Below, piece by piece: positions 5,704-11,588 of a DNA stretch of 11,588 bases. The notes under the pieces were generated by a model. The model searched no databases and had not been told where the DNA came from. It saw only the letters and a list, made by a program, of their open reading frames with translations. The stretch is from Bacillota bacterium (GTDB taxonomy: Bacteria; Bacillota; Clostridia; Lachnospirales; Lachnospiraceae): NCBI GenBank assembly GCA_023398855.1, contig JAEWRS010000473.1, positions 1 to 11,588 of the forward strand, written 5' to 3'. The translations under genes were made by a program, and so were the position numbers. Every line of letters begins with the position of its first letter. The stretch's first letter is position 1.

Positions 5704-7830
5704 ATGATAGAAAAGCTTGACATCATATTTTCAGAATTGGTTCACAGGAAGACTTTGCGAATTCTTCGCAGGGGGCTGCTGTCAATGATGCCCCTGGTGT
5801 TGGCAGGTTCGGTTGTTTCTGCTTTGTTTACTTTGCCGATCCCGCCTTCTTCCCGTGTTATGTCAGATATATTTGGAGTATCATGGCGGGAGATAGGCCT
5901 GTCTTTTCATTATGCAACACTTCAGATCATGGCACTTTTGGCTGTGATTGCTGTCAGCTATGCTGCTGCCAAGGAGATGGATCTTGTAAAATCCGGTGAG
6001 GTAAGTCCTGTCACGATTGTGATTACGGTTTTTGCTTCCTATTTTGCAATTACACACAGAAATTTTACATTGCAGGCAAACGAAGCGGGTTCTGCCGGGT
6101 TGTTCCAGGCCCTTGTTATTTCAGTCACTGCTTCTCATTTGTTTTGCTGTTTTTACAAGCTCTGCGGGCGCATCCTGCCTTTTTCTGTGGTTCCCCATCT
6201 GGGAGGCGCTTTGACTCAGGCCTCATTTCTGGCTGTCTTGCCATCCTTTCTCACTGTTTTAGTATTCAGTGTGGGAAAGGCTTTGCTGATTTCAGCAGGG
6301 CTCAGTTTAAACCCTGGGCTGTTTCTGCAAAAGATAACTGAAACATGGATGTCAGGAGCGAACTTTGTTTACGCCGTATTACTGATCCTTTTTACACATA
6401 TCCTGTCCTTCTTTGGTGTTCGTGGCGAACCAATGATCGCAGATGCAGTAACCAGTGCAACCAGAGCAGTCGGTTCTTTTGTATATCCGAGTATCCTTAC
6501 CAAGGAATTCTATGAAACGTATGTCTATTTAGGCGGTGTTGGTGCAACAATGGGGTTGTTGCTTGCAATGCTGATGGTTGGTGAGAAGAACCGGCTTGTA
6601 AAGATTTCCATTCCACTTGGCATCTTTAATATCAATGATACCGTTCTTTACGGTTTTCCGGTTATCTTTAATTCCTATTATTTCATCCCCTTCCTTTTGA
6701 CACCTGTTATCCTTGGAATGAATGCGTATCTAGCCTTGCTTTTGGGATTGGTTCCCCCAATCACACAGTCAATTGAGTGGTCAACCCCTATATTTTTATC
6801 CGGATTTCTGGCCTCAGGGTCATGCTCCGGGGTGATACTTCAATTGCTGAATCTGCTGATTTCTATGTTGATTTATATCCCTTTTGTCAGGATGCAGGCA
6901 AAGAATCAGCAGCGTGACCGCCTGACTACCTTCCAGGCTTTATCAGAAGAGCTGCAAAGCACCTGGGATAAGAGGAAGGAGATGGTCATATCCCGCCATG
7001 ACGATATGGGTTTACTCGCCCGTACTCTTTTAGGCGAAATCAAAAACAGCCTTCAGGATTGTAAGCATGGACTGTACCTGGAGTACCAGCCAAAGGTGAA
7101 TTACCGTGGTGAGGTTATGGGAGGAGAAGCCTTGCTGCGCTGGCTCCATCCTGTGTACGGATACATATCACCTCTTATTATATTAAGTATCTGTGACGAA
7201 GCAGGACTGACCAACCAGTTAGGCATTTGGGTAATCCGCCAGGCTCTTTCAGATTTGTTCCTTTGGCAAAAGCAAGGTTATGACGGAATCTGCATTTCAA
7301 TAAATTTAAATCCAAAGCAGCTAAAAGAGGATGATAAGCTTATTGAAACCGTTGAGAAAATGATTCATAGCTATGGCATTAAGCCAGGCTCCGTGGAGTT
7401 TGAACTCACAGAGAACGCTGCGGTTGATCCAGGGGAGGACACACGGGATAAGCTGAAGCAAATCAGGGAGTTGGGTGTGGACATATCCATTGATGATTTT
7501 GGGATGGGGCACAGTTCCTTGTTATACTTGTGTGATTTTCATGCAAATAAAGTCAAGATTGACGCCTCACTGATTCAAAATATTGTTAGCGACAGACGGA
7601 GGAAGCAGATTGTGGAAACGATCCTTTCTCTTTCCAGACAAATGAATGTACAGGTGGTTGCAGAGGGTGTTGAAACAAAAGAGCAGGTACGTATGCTTCA
7701 TGAGCTGGATTGTGATTATTTTCAGGGATTTTATTACAGCAGAGCCTTAAGCAGCGATAAATTTATGGAATACATAGACCAGCAAGGCATATCACTGGAT
7801 TATAAAGCGGAGAGGGTTATGGCGAGATAA
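5704..7830 (+). CDS. PTS EIIC (cellobiose/lactose-type) membrane domain fused to an EAL c-di-GMP phosphodiesterase domain
   Basis: 708-aa membrane protein. Residues about 1-400 form a multi-pass EIIC domain of the lactose/cellobiose family: LRRGLLSMMPLVLAGS at 21-36, FFGVRGEP at 236-243, GIFNINDTVLYGFPVIFN at 306-323, and a final membrane helix ending YIPFVR. Residues about 400-455 are a charged linker. Residues about 456-695 are an EAL domain with the catalytic and metal set in place: EALLRW (475-480), Asn534, ELTE (567-570), Asp597-Asp598, Lys618, Glu654 and Gln674. The EAL domain should therefore hydrolyse c-di-GMP at the membrane. In EIIC transporters the FFG motif usually carries a histidine (GIHG) and the NIN motif a glutamate (NINEP); here they are Arg240 and Asp312. 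No EIIA or EIIB gene is near, so a sensory role for EIIC is inferred. Loop 6 reads DFGMGHSS instead of the usual DFGTGYSS. The domain calls are firm. Confidence 0.92.
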   Translation: MIEKLDIIFSELVHRKTLRILRRGLLSMMPLVLAGSVVSALFTLPIPPSSRVMSDIFGVSWREIGLSFHYATLQIMALLAVIAVSYAAAKEMDLVKSGEVSPVTIVITVFASYFAITHRNFTLQANEAGSAGLFQALVISVTASHLFCCFYKLCGRILPFSVVPHLGGALTQASFLAVLPSFLTVLVFSVGKALLISAGLSLNPGLFLQKITETWMSGANFVYAVLLILFTHILSFFGVRGEPMIADAVTSATRAVGSFVYPSILTKEFYETYVYLGGVGATMGLLLAMLMVGEKNRLVKISIPLGIFNINDTVLYGFPVIFNSYYFIPFLLTPVILGMNAYLALLLGLVPPITQSIEWSTPIFLSGFLASGSCSGVILQLLNLLISMLIYIPFVRMQAKNQQRDRLTTFQALSEELQSTWDKRKEMVISRHDDMGLLARTLLGEIKNSLQDCKHGLYLEYQPKVNYRGEVMGGEALLRWLHPVYGYISPLIILSICDEAGLTNQLGIWVIRQALSDLFLWQKQGYDGICISINLNPKQLKEDDKLIETVEKMIHSYGIKPGSVEFELTENAAVDPGEDTRDKLKQIRELGVDISIDDFGMGHSSLLYLCDFHANKVKIDASLIQNIVSDRRRKQIVETILSLSRQMNVQVVAEGVETKEQVRMLHELDCDYFQGFYYSRALSSDKFMEYIDQQGISLDYKAERVMAR

Positions 7831-7894
7831 AAACTGTTGTAAAAGCTGGCTGCACAATTGTCAGAACTATATGAAAAGGTCATAGAAAAAATCA

Positions 7895-7923
7895 TTGACA
7901 GTGCACAAATACTCTGATAATAT
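7895..7923 (+). promoter_or_regulatory. Sigma-A-type promoter of the gcv operon
   Basis: A perfect -35 TTGACA (7895-7900) is followed by a -10 region GATAATAT (7916-7923), read either as GATAAT with 15-base spacing or TAATAT with 17. The expected transcript start near 7930 lies just before the first glycine aptamer, as it should. Confidence 0.8.
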
Positions 7924-7935
7924 CAATACTAAATA

Positions 7936-8080
7936 ACGGATGATGAATACGAAAGAGAGCACAAATAGGTGTCGCCGAAGGGGAAGGCAGAAACTCTCAG
8001 GCAAAAGGATTGTATTCGGACGTAACTCTGGAGAACATTTATGTACCGAAGAAGTCAATCTTTCAGGTAAAAGGACAGAG
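7936..8080 (+). promoter_or_regulatory. Tandem glycine riboswitch
   Basis: Two successive aptamers are visible. In the first, P1 is GAATAC (7945-7950) with GTATTC (8012-8017) and P2 is GAGAG (7955-7959) with CTCTC (7994-7998), enclosing the conserved GCCGAAGGGG and followed by CAGGCAAAAGGA. In the second, P1 is CTCTG (8026-8030) with CAGAG (8076-8080), enclosing ACCGAAGAAG and followed by TTTCAGGTAAAAGGA. The leader ACG (7936-7938) can pair with CGT (8021-8023), which would fit the leader-linker kink-turn known for tandem glycine riboswitches. The 3' strand of the second P1 overlaps the foot of the terminator (8079-8080), so glycine binding should disfavour termination (an ON switch). This fits the gcv genes that follow. 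Confidence 0.95.
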
Positions 8081-8125
8081 GCAGATAAGGATATCTTATA
8101 AGGATATTTTTATCTGCCTTTTTTT
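8079..8125 (+). terminator. Intrinsic terminator, expression platform of the glycine riboswitch
   Basis: A 17-bp stem pairs 8079-8095 with 8103-8119: AGGCAGATAA with TTATCTGCCT, then two G-U pairs, then ATATC with GATAT. A 7-base loop TTATAAG caps it and seven Ts (8119-8125) follow. It lies directly after the second aptamer and 79 bases before gcvT. Its first two bases are shared with the aptamer P1 stem. A 10-base direct repeat ATAAGGATAT (8085-8094 and 8098-8107) lies within it. Confidence 0.92.
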
Positions 8126-8203
8126 ATCGTATAGGAAAGGTCAGGTATAAATAAAATATGAAAAGGCACTGCCCTTTATCATATAAATTAAGGAGGTTTA
8201 CAC

Positions 8204-9283
8204 ATGGAACGAAAAACACCGCTTTATGAAATGCATTTAAAATATCATGGCAAAATAGTCCCTTTTGCCGGATATCTCCTTCCTATTCAATATGAAGAGG
8301 GGATCATCAGGGAGCATATGGCAGTCAGAACAAAAGCCGGACTTTTTGATGTTTCCCATATGGGAGAAATAAGCTGCAGAGGAAAAGACGCACTGGCAAA
8401 CCTGCAGCATCTGCTGACCAATGATTTTACCGGTATGGCGGACGGTCAGGCAAGATACAGTCCTATGTGCAATGATCAGGGCGGAACCGTTGATGATCTG
8501 ATTGTATATAAGAAAAAGGAAGATGATTACTTTATTGTTGTAAATGCCTCCAATAAAGATAAGGATTACCAGTGGATGCTGGAACATAAATTCGGTGAAG
8601 TGGTGTTTGAAGATATTTCCGGACAAATCACACAAATCGCCCTCCAGGGACCTAAATCGCAGGAAATACTCAGGAAGCTGACCGCAGATATTCCTCCCCA
8701 ATATTATCATGCCATTTTTGATGGAATGGCAGCAGGGATTCCATGCATGATATCAAGAACCGGTTACACAGGAGAAGACGGTTTTGAACTCTATCTGGAC
8801 AATGCCTATGCTGAAACAATGTGGGAAGCGGTGATGGAAGCAGGCAAGGAATACGGACTGATGCCCTGCGGTCTTGGAGCCAGAGACACACTGAGACTGG
8901 AGGCTGGCATGCCTTTATATGGACATGAAATGAACGATGAGATTAACCCTGTGGAAACAGGACTTGGGTTTGCCGTGAAAATGCAGAAGGAAGATTTTAT
9001 CGGTAAAAGTCACTTGCCGCTAAAGGATTCCCTCACAAGAAAACGGGTAGGCTTGAGGGTAACGGGGAGAGGGATCATACGGGAACAGGAAGATGTGCTT
9101 GTAAACGGGGAAAAGGCAGGTTTTACAACATCAGGAACCCATTGCCCGTATTTAGGCTATCCGGCTGCCATGGCTATTTTGGATAAAGAATATATAAATA
9201 CAGGTACAAAGGTAACCGTAATTGTGCGAGGAAGAGAAGTAGAGGCAGAAGTAGTGCCCCTTCCATTTTATAAAAAATCATAA
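8204..9283 (+). CDS. gcvT: Aminomethyltransferase, T-protein of the glycine cleavage system
   Basis: Transfers the one-carbon unit from the aminomethyl-lipoyl arm of H-protein to tetrahydrofolate, releasing ammonia and giving 5,10-methylene-THF; cytoplasmic. At 359 aa it is the usual length. Family motifs: [14 protein letters not shown] near 21-34, [10 protein letters not shown] at 46-55, [11 protein letters not shown] at 92-102 with the conserved Asp97-Asp98 (catalytic-aspartate region), LQGP at 147-150, [13 protein letters not shown] at 185-197, [20 protein letters not shown] at 223-242, and a C-terminal barrel domain with [10 protein letters not shown]. The start ATG follows AAGGAGG (8190-8196) by seven bases. 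It is the first gene of the gcv operon, behind the glycine riboswitch and its terminator, so expression should rise with glycine. Nothing is unusual in the sequence. Confidence 0.97.
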   Translation: MERKTPLYEMHLKYHGKIVPFAGYLLPIQYEEGIIREHMAVRTKAGLFDVSHMGEISCRGKDALANLQHLLTNDFTGMADGQARYSPMCNDQGGTVDDLIVYKKKEDDYFIVVNASNKDKDYQWMLEHKFGEVVFEDISGQITQIALQGPKSQEILRKLTADIPPQYYHAIFDGMAAGIPCMISRTGYTGEDGFELYLDNAYAETMWEAVMEAGKEYGLMPCGLGARDTLRLEAGMPLYGHEMNDEINPVETGLGFAVKMQKEDFIGKSHLPLKDSLTRKRVGLRVTGRGIIREQEDVLVNGEKAGFTTSGTHCPYLGYPAAMAILDKEYINTGTKVTVIVRGREVEAEVVPLPFYKKS

Positions 9284-9312
9284 TCATTAAAGTTAGAAAA
9301 GGAGAATTAATT

Positions 9313-9696
9313 ATGAAGGTGTTAGAAAATCTGGTTTACACAAAAACCCATGAATGGGTAAAATTTGAAGATGAAGAAACCGCTTTGGTGGGTCTTACGG
9401 ACTATGCACAACAGACCTTGGGACAACTTGTCTTCGTCAATCTTCCGGAAGAGGATGATGAGACAGCTGCAGGCGAAGTTTTTGCGGATGTAGAGTCTGT
9501 AAAGGCTGTATCGGATGTCTATTGCCCGGTAACCGGTGTTGTAGCGGAAATCAATGAGGAGCTTCTTGACTCACCGGAAAAGATCAATGAAGCTCCCTAT
9601 GAAGCATGGTTTGCAAAGATAACCGGTATTACGGAAAAAGAGGAATTTTTAACTCCAGAGGAATATGAGGAACTTGTAAAAAAAGAAACGGAATAA
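9313..9696 (+). CDS. gcvH: Glycine cleavage system H-protein (lipoyl carrier)
   Basis: Small 127-aa cytoplasmic carrier whose lipoyl-lysine shuttles the aminomethyl group from P-protein to T-protein and is re-oxidised by the L-protein (dihydrolipoyl dehydrogenase, not in this window). The lipoyl attachment motif is [16 protein letters not shown] with Lys64. The N-terminal YTKTHEWV (9-16), the [12 protein letters not shown] stretch (26-37) and a C-terminal [18 protein letters not shown] segment are all family hallmarks. The start ATG follows AAAAGGAG by eight bases. It lies 29 bases after gcvT and 13 before gcvPA. Length and motifs are ordinary for the family. Confidence 0.97.
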   Translation: MKVLENLVYTKTHEWVKFEDEETALVGLTDYAQQTLGQLVFVNLPEEDDETAAGEVFADVESVKAVSDVYCPVTGVVAEINEELLDSPEKINEAPYEAWFAKITGITEKEEFLTPEEYEELVKKETE

Positions 9697-9709
9697 AGGA
9701 GATCTGCAT

Positions 9710-11029
9710 ATGGGTTCATTTGTACCGGCAACCGGTCACGACAGAGAAGAGATGCTGTCGGCAATCGGCATTGATAGCATAGAAGAACTTTTCACACAGC
9801 TTCCCCGGGAGGTTTTGTTAACGGAAGGATTAGATCTTCCCCGTGGGATGTCTGAAATGGAAGTATGTAAGAAGATGGAAGGCATTGCTGCAAAAAACAT
9901 GGTATTTCCGGTCATATTCAGGGGAGCAGGTGCGTACAGACACTATATTCCTGCTGTAGTGAAAAGTGTGTTATCCAAGGAAACTCTTTATACGGCTTAT
10001 ACTCCGTATCAGGCGGAAATCAGCCAGGGAATTTTACAATCCATTTTTGAATACCAGACGATGATCTGTGAGCTGACTGGAATGGAGGCTGCTAATGCTT
10101 CCGTTTATGACGGTGGTGCTGCTGCTGCAGAAGCAGTAGCAATGTGCAGGGACAGAAAGAAAAACAAGGCCCTTGTATCCTCTGCAGTTCATCCCCAGGT
10201 GATGGAGACCATAAAAACTTATTGCTTTGGAAATGGGATGGAACTGGCTGTTATTCCTGAAAAAGATGGTATTACTGATCTGGATTTCCTAAAAGAGCAT
10301 TTGGACAGCCAGACAGCATGTGTGTATATTCAGAATCCTAATTATTACGGCAGTCTGGAACCGGCAGCTGAAATCGGAATGACAGCAAAGGAAGCCGGTG
10401 CCCGGTTTATTATGGGTGTGAATCCCATCTCCTTAGGGATCCTTAAGACGCCGGCAGAGTATTGTGCTGACATTGCAGTAGGCGAAGGGCAGCCACTGGG
10501 ACTCCCGCTGGCATTTGGCGGGCCATATATCGGTTTTATGGCATGTTCAAAAGAACTGACCAGAAAACTTCCGGGAAGGATCGTTGGAGAAACCGTTGAT
10601 GCCAACGGTAAAACAGGATACGTTTTGACCCTGCAGGCGAGGGAGCAGCATATCCGGAGAGAAAAAGCATTAAGCAACATCTGCTCAAACCAGGCTCTTT
10701 GTGCTTTGGCAGTGGCAGTATATTTGTCGGCAATGGGATCAGAAGGCCTCAGACAGACCGCAGTGCAGAGCATGTCAAAGGCCCATTACATGGCTGACCA
10801 GTTAGAATCCATTGGGTATCCGGTAGTAAACCAGGGGGAATTCTTCCACGAATTTGTTACCGCCTCAAAAATGCCTGTGGAAAAGGTGCTGAGTGTACTG
10901 GAAGAACACGGAATTCTCGGAGGCTTGCCATTGACAGGTGAAAGAACGGGGCAGATCTTATGGTGCTGTACGGAAATGAATGGGAAAGATGACATTGACC
11001 GTGTTATTGGCATGTTAAAGGAGGTGTAA
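9710..11029 (+). CDS. gcvPA: Glycine dehydrogenase (decarboxylating) subunit 1, P-protein alpha chain
   Basis: N-terminal half of the split PLP-dependent P-protein that decarboxylates glycine and loads the aminomethyl group onto H-protein; it works as a complex with GcvPB. At 439 aa it is close to the usual length. Diagnostic motifs: [17 protein letters not shown] (4-20), [15 protein letters not shown] (70-84), [14 protein letters not shown] (94-107), then [20 protein letters not shown] and [11 protein letters not shown]. The PLP lysine resides on the partner subunit, so its absence here is normal. The start ATG follows AAAGGAG by eight bases. The last codons carry AAAGGAGGTG (11017-11026), the ribosome binding site of gcvPB, which starts four bases after this stop. 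Confidence 0.97.
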   Translation: MGSFVPATGHDREEMLSAIGIDSIEELFTQLPREVLLTEGLDLPRGMSEMEVCKKMEGIAAKNMVFPVIFRGAGAYRHYIPAVVKSVLSKETLYTAYTPYQAEISQGILQSIFEYQTMICELTGMEAANASVYDGGAAAAEAVAMCRDRKKNKALVSSAVHPQVMETIKTYCFGNGMELAVIPEKDGITDLDFLKEHLDSQTACVYIQNPNYYGSLEPAAEIGMTAKEAGARFIMGVNPISLGILKTPAEYCADIAVGEGQPLGLPLAFGGPYIGFMACSKELTRKLPGRIVGETVDANGKTGYVLTLQAREQHIRREKALSNICSNQALCALAVAVYLSAMGSEGLRQTAVQSMSKAHYMADQLESIGYPVVNQGEFFHEFVTASKMPVEKVLSVLEEHGILGGLPLTGERTGQILWCCTEMNGKDDIDRVIGMLKEV

Positions 11030-11033
11030 GGTT

Positions 11034-11588
11034 ATGCTGATATTTGAAAAAGGACAGGAAGGAAGAACCCTGACCATTCTGCCGGAATGTGATGTGCCGG
11101 TTAAACTGCCTGAGGAGGGCAATTTAAGAAAAAAGTGTCTTCGCCTTCCTCATGTGTCTGAAAATGATATAAGCAGGCATTATACGGAGGCAGAGAAAAA
11201 GGCATATGGCGTTAATGACGGCTTTTATCCGTTAGGCTCCTGCACCATGAAGTATAATCCCAAGATCAATGAAAGCATGGCCGTGCTTCCAGGATTTGCA
11301 CAGATTCATCCGCTGCAGCCGGAGCATACGGTACAAGGGTGCATGGAAGTTCTGAAAACAGCGGAACAGTATTTATGCGAGATCACCGGAATGGACCGAA
11401 TGACCTTTCAGCCGGCAGCAGGTGCTCATGGGGAGTTTACCGGACTTTTGCTGATGAAGGCATACCATGAAAGCCGCGGAGATAAAAAAAGAACAAAAAT
11501 TATTGTGCCGGATTCTGCCCATGGAACCAATCCTGCCAGTGCGTCAATGGTAGGGTTTTCGGTAATCAGCATTCCCACTGCAAACGAC
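11034..11588 (+). CDS. gcvPB: Glycine dehydrogenase (decarboxylating) subunit 2, P-protein beta chain, 3' partial
   Basis: C-terminal half of the split P-protein. The frame is open from the ATG at 11034 to the right edge (185 codons, no stop); the complete family protein is roughly 480-490 aa, so well under half is seen. Family motifs: [18 protein letters not shown] (63-80), [19 protein letters not shown] (117-135) and [17 protein letters not shown] (159-175). The PLP-binding lysine lies beyond the window. The ribosome binding site AAAGGAGGTG (11017-11026) sits inside the end of gcvPA, seven bases before the ATG, so the two subunits should be made together. It is the last visible gene of the riboswitch-controlled operon; further gcv or lipoate genes may follow. 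Confidence 0.96.
   Translation, partial: MLIFEKGQEGRTLTILPECDVPVKLPEEGNLRKKCLRLPHVSENDISRHYTEAEKKAYGVNDGFYPLGSCTMKYNPKINESMAVLPGFAQIHPLQPEHTVQGCMEVLKTAEQYLCEITGMDRMTFQPAAGAHGEFTGLLLMKAYHESRGDKKRTKIIVPDSAHGTNPASASMVGFSVISIPTAND

Noticed and set aside
5698..5706. TTG start two codons upstream for the EIIC-EAL gene.
   Set aside because: It would sit three bases from the ribosome binding site; the ATG at 5704 has normal nine-base spacing.
7831..7894. Terminator after the EIIC-EAL gene (TTGT/ACAA stem, ACAATTGT palindrome).
   Set aside because: The stem is only about four pairs and no T tail follows.
8237..8710. 157-codon open frame on the - strand opposite gcvT.
   Set aside because: It lies entirely within a clear gcvT gene and shows no family motif.

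Overview
The window looks like chromosomal DNA of a low-to-mid-GC anaerobic Firmicute, most likely a gut-type Clostridia/Lachnospiraceae member. This is inferred from strong AGGAGG-type ribosome binding sites, the split glycine decarboxylase (gcvPA/gcvPB) behind a tandem glycine riboswitch, NitT/TauT-type ABC genes beside a cytosolic sulfatase, and a CheV-like adaptor. No species can be named from the sequence alone. No mobile element, CRISPR array, tRNA or rRNA was seen.

Layout. (1) Positions 1-4451, + strand: a tight operon entering from the left edge. It holds two different NitT/TauT-type ABC permeases, two different ABC ATPases and a cysteine-type sulfatase with no signal peptide, closed by a hairpin terminator at 4477-4511. 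The simplest reading is that a sulfate ester or related anion is imported and hydrolysed in the cytoplasm. The substrate-binding protein is not in view and is presumably upstream. (2) Positions 4551-5132, - strand: a CheV-like CheW-domain protein without a receiver domain. (3) Positions 5133-5703: a long divergent intergenic region with several inverted repeats, a possible nested RNA fold and a hairpin next to the ribosome binding site of the following gene. (4) Positions 5704-7830, + strand: a fusion of a cellobiose-type PTS EIIC membrane domain to an EAL (c-di-GMP phosphodiesterase) domain. (5) Positions 7895-8125: a promoter, tandem glycine riboswitch and intrinsic terminator. (6) Positions 8204-11588: gcvT, gcvH, gcvPA and the start of gcvPB, which runs off the right edge.

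How the parts work together. The first operon is a transport-plus-hydrolysis cassette. The central divergent pair looks like signalling: a chemotaxis coupling protein facing a membrane protein that probably senses sugar and degrades c-di-GMP. The right third is the glycine cleavage system, which converts glycine to CO2, NH3 and a one-carbon unit on tetrahydrofolate; its riboswitch should let transcription proceed when glycine is abundant.

Most worth a second look: in the ABC importer, every motif departure in the two ATPases falls in the same one of the two composite ATP sites. In the EIIC-EAL protein, the usual EIIC His and Glu positions are replaced while the EAL catalytic residues are kept, and its mRNA leader may be structured.
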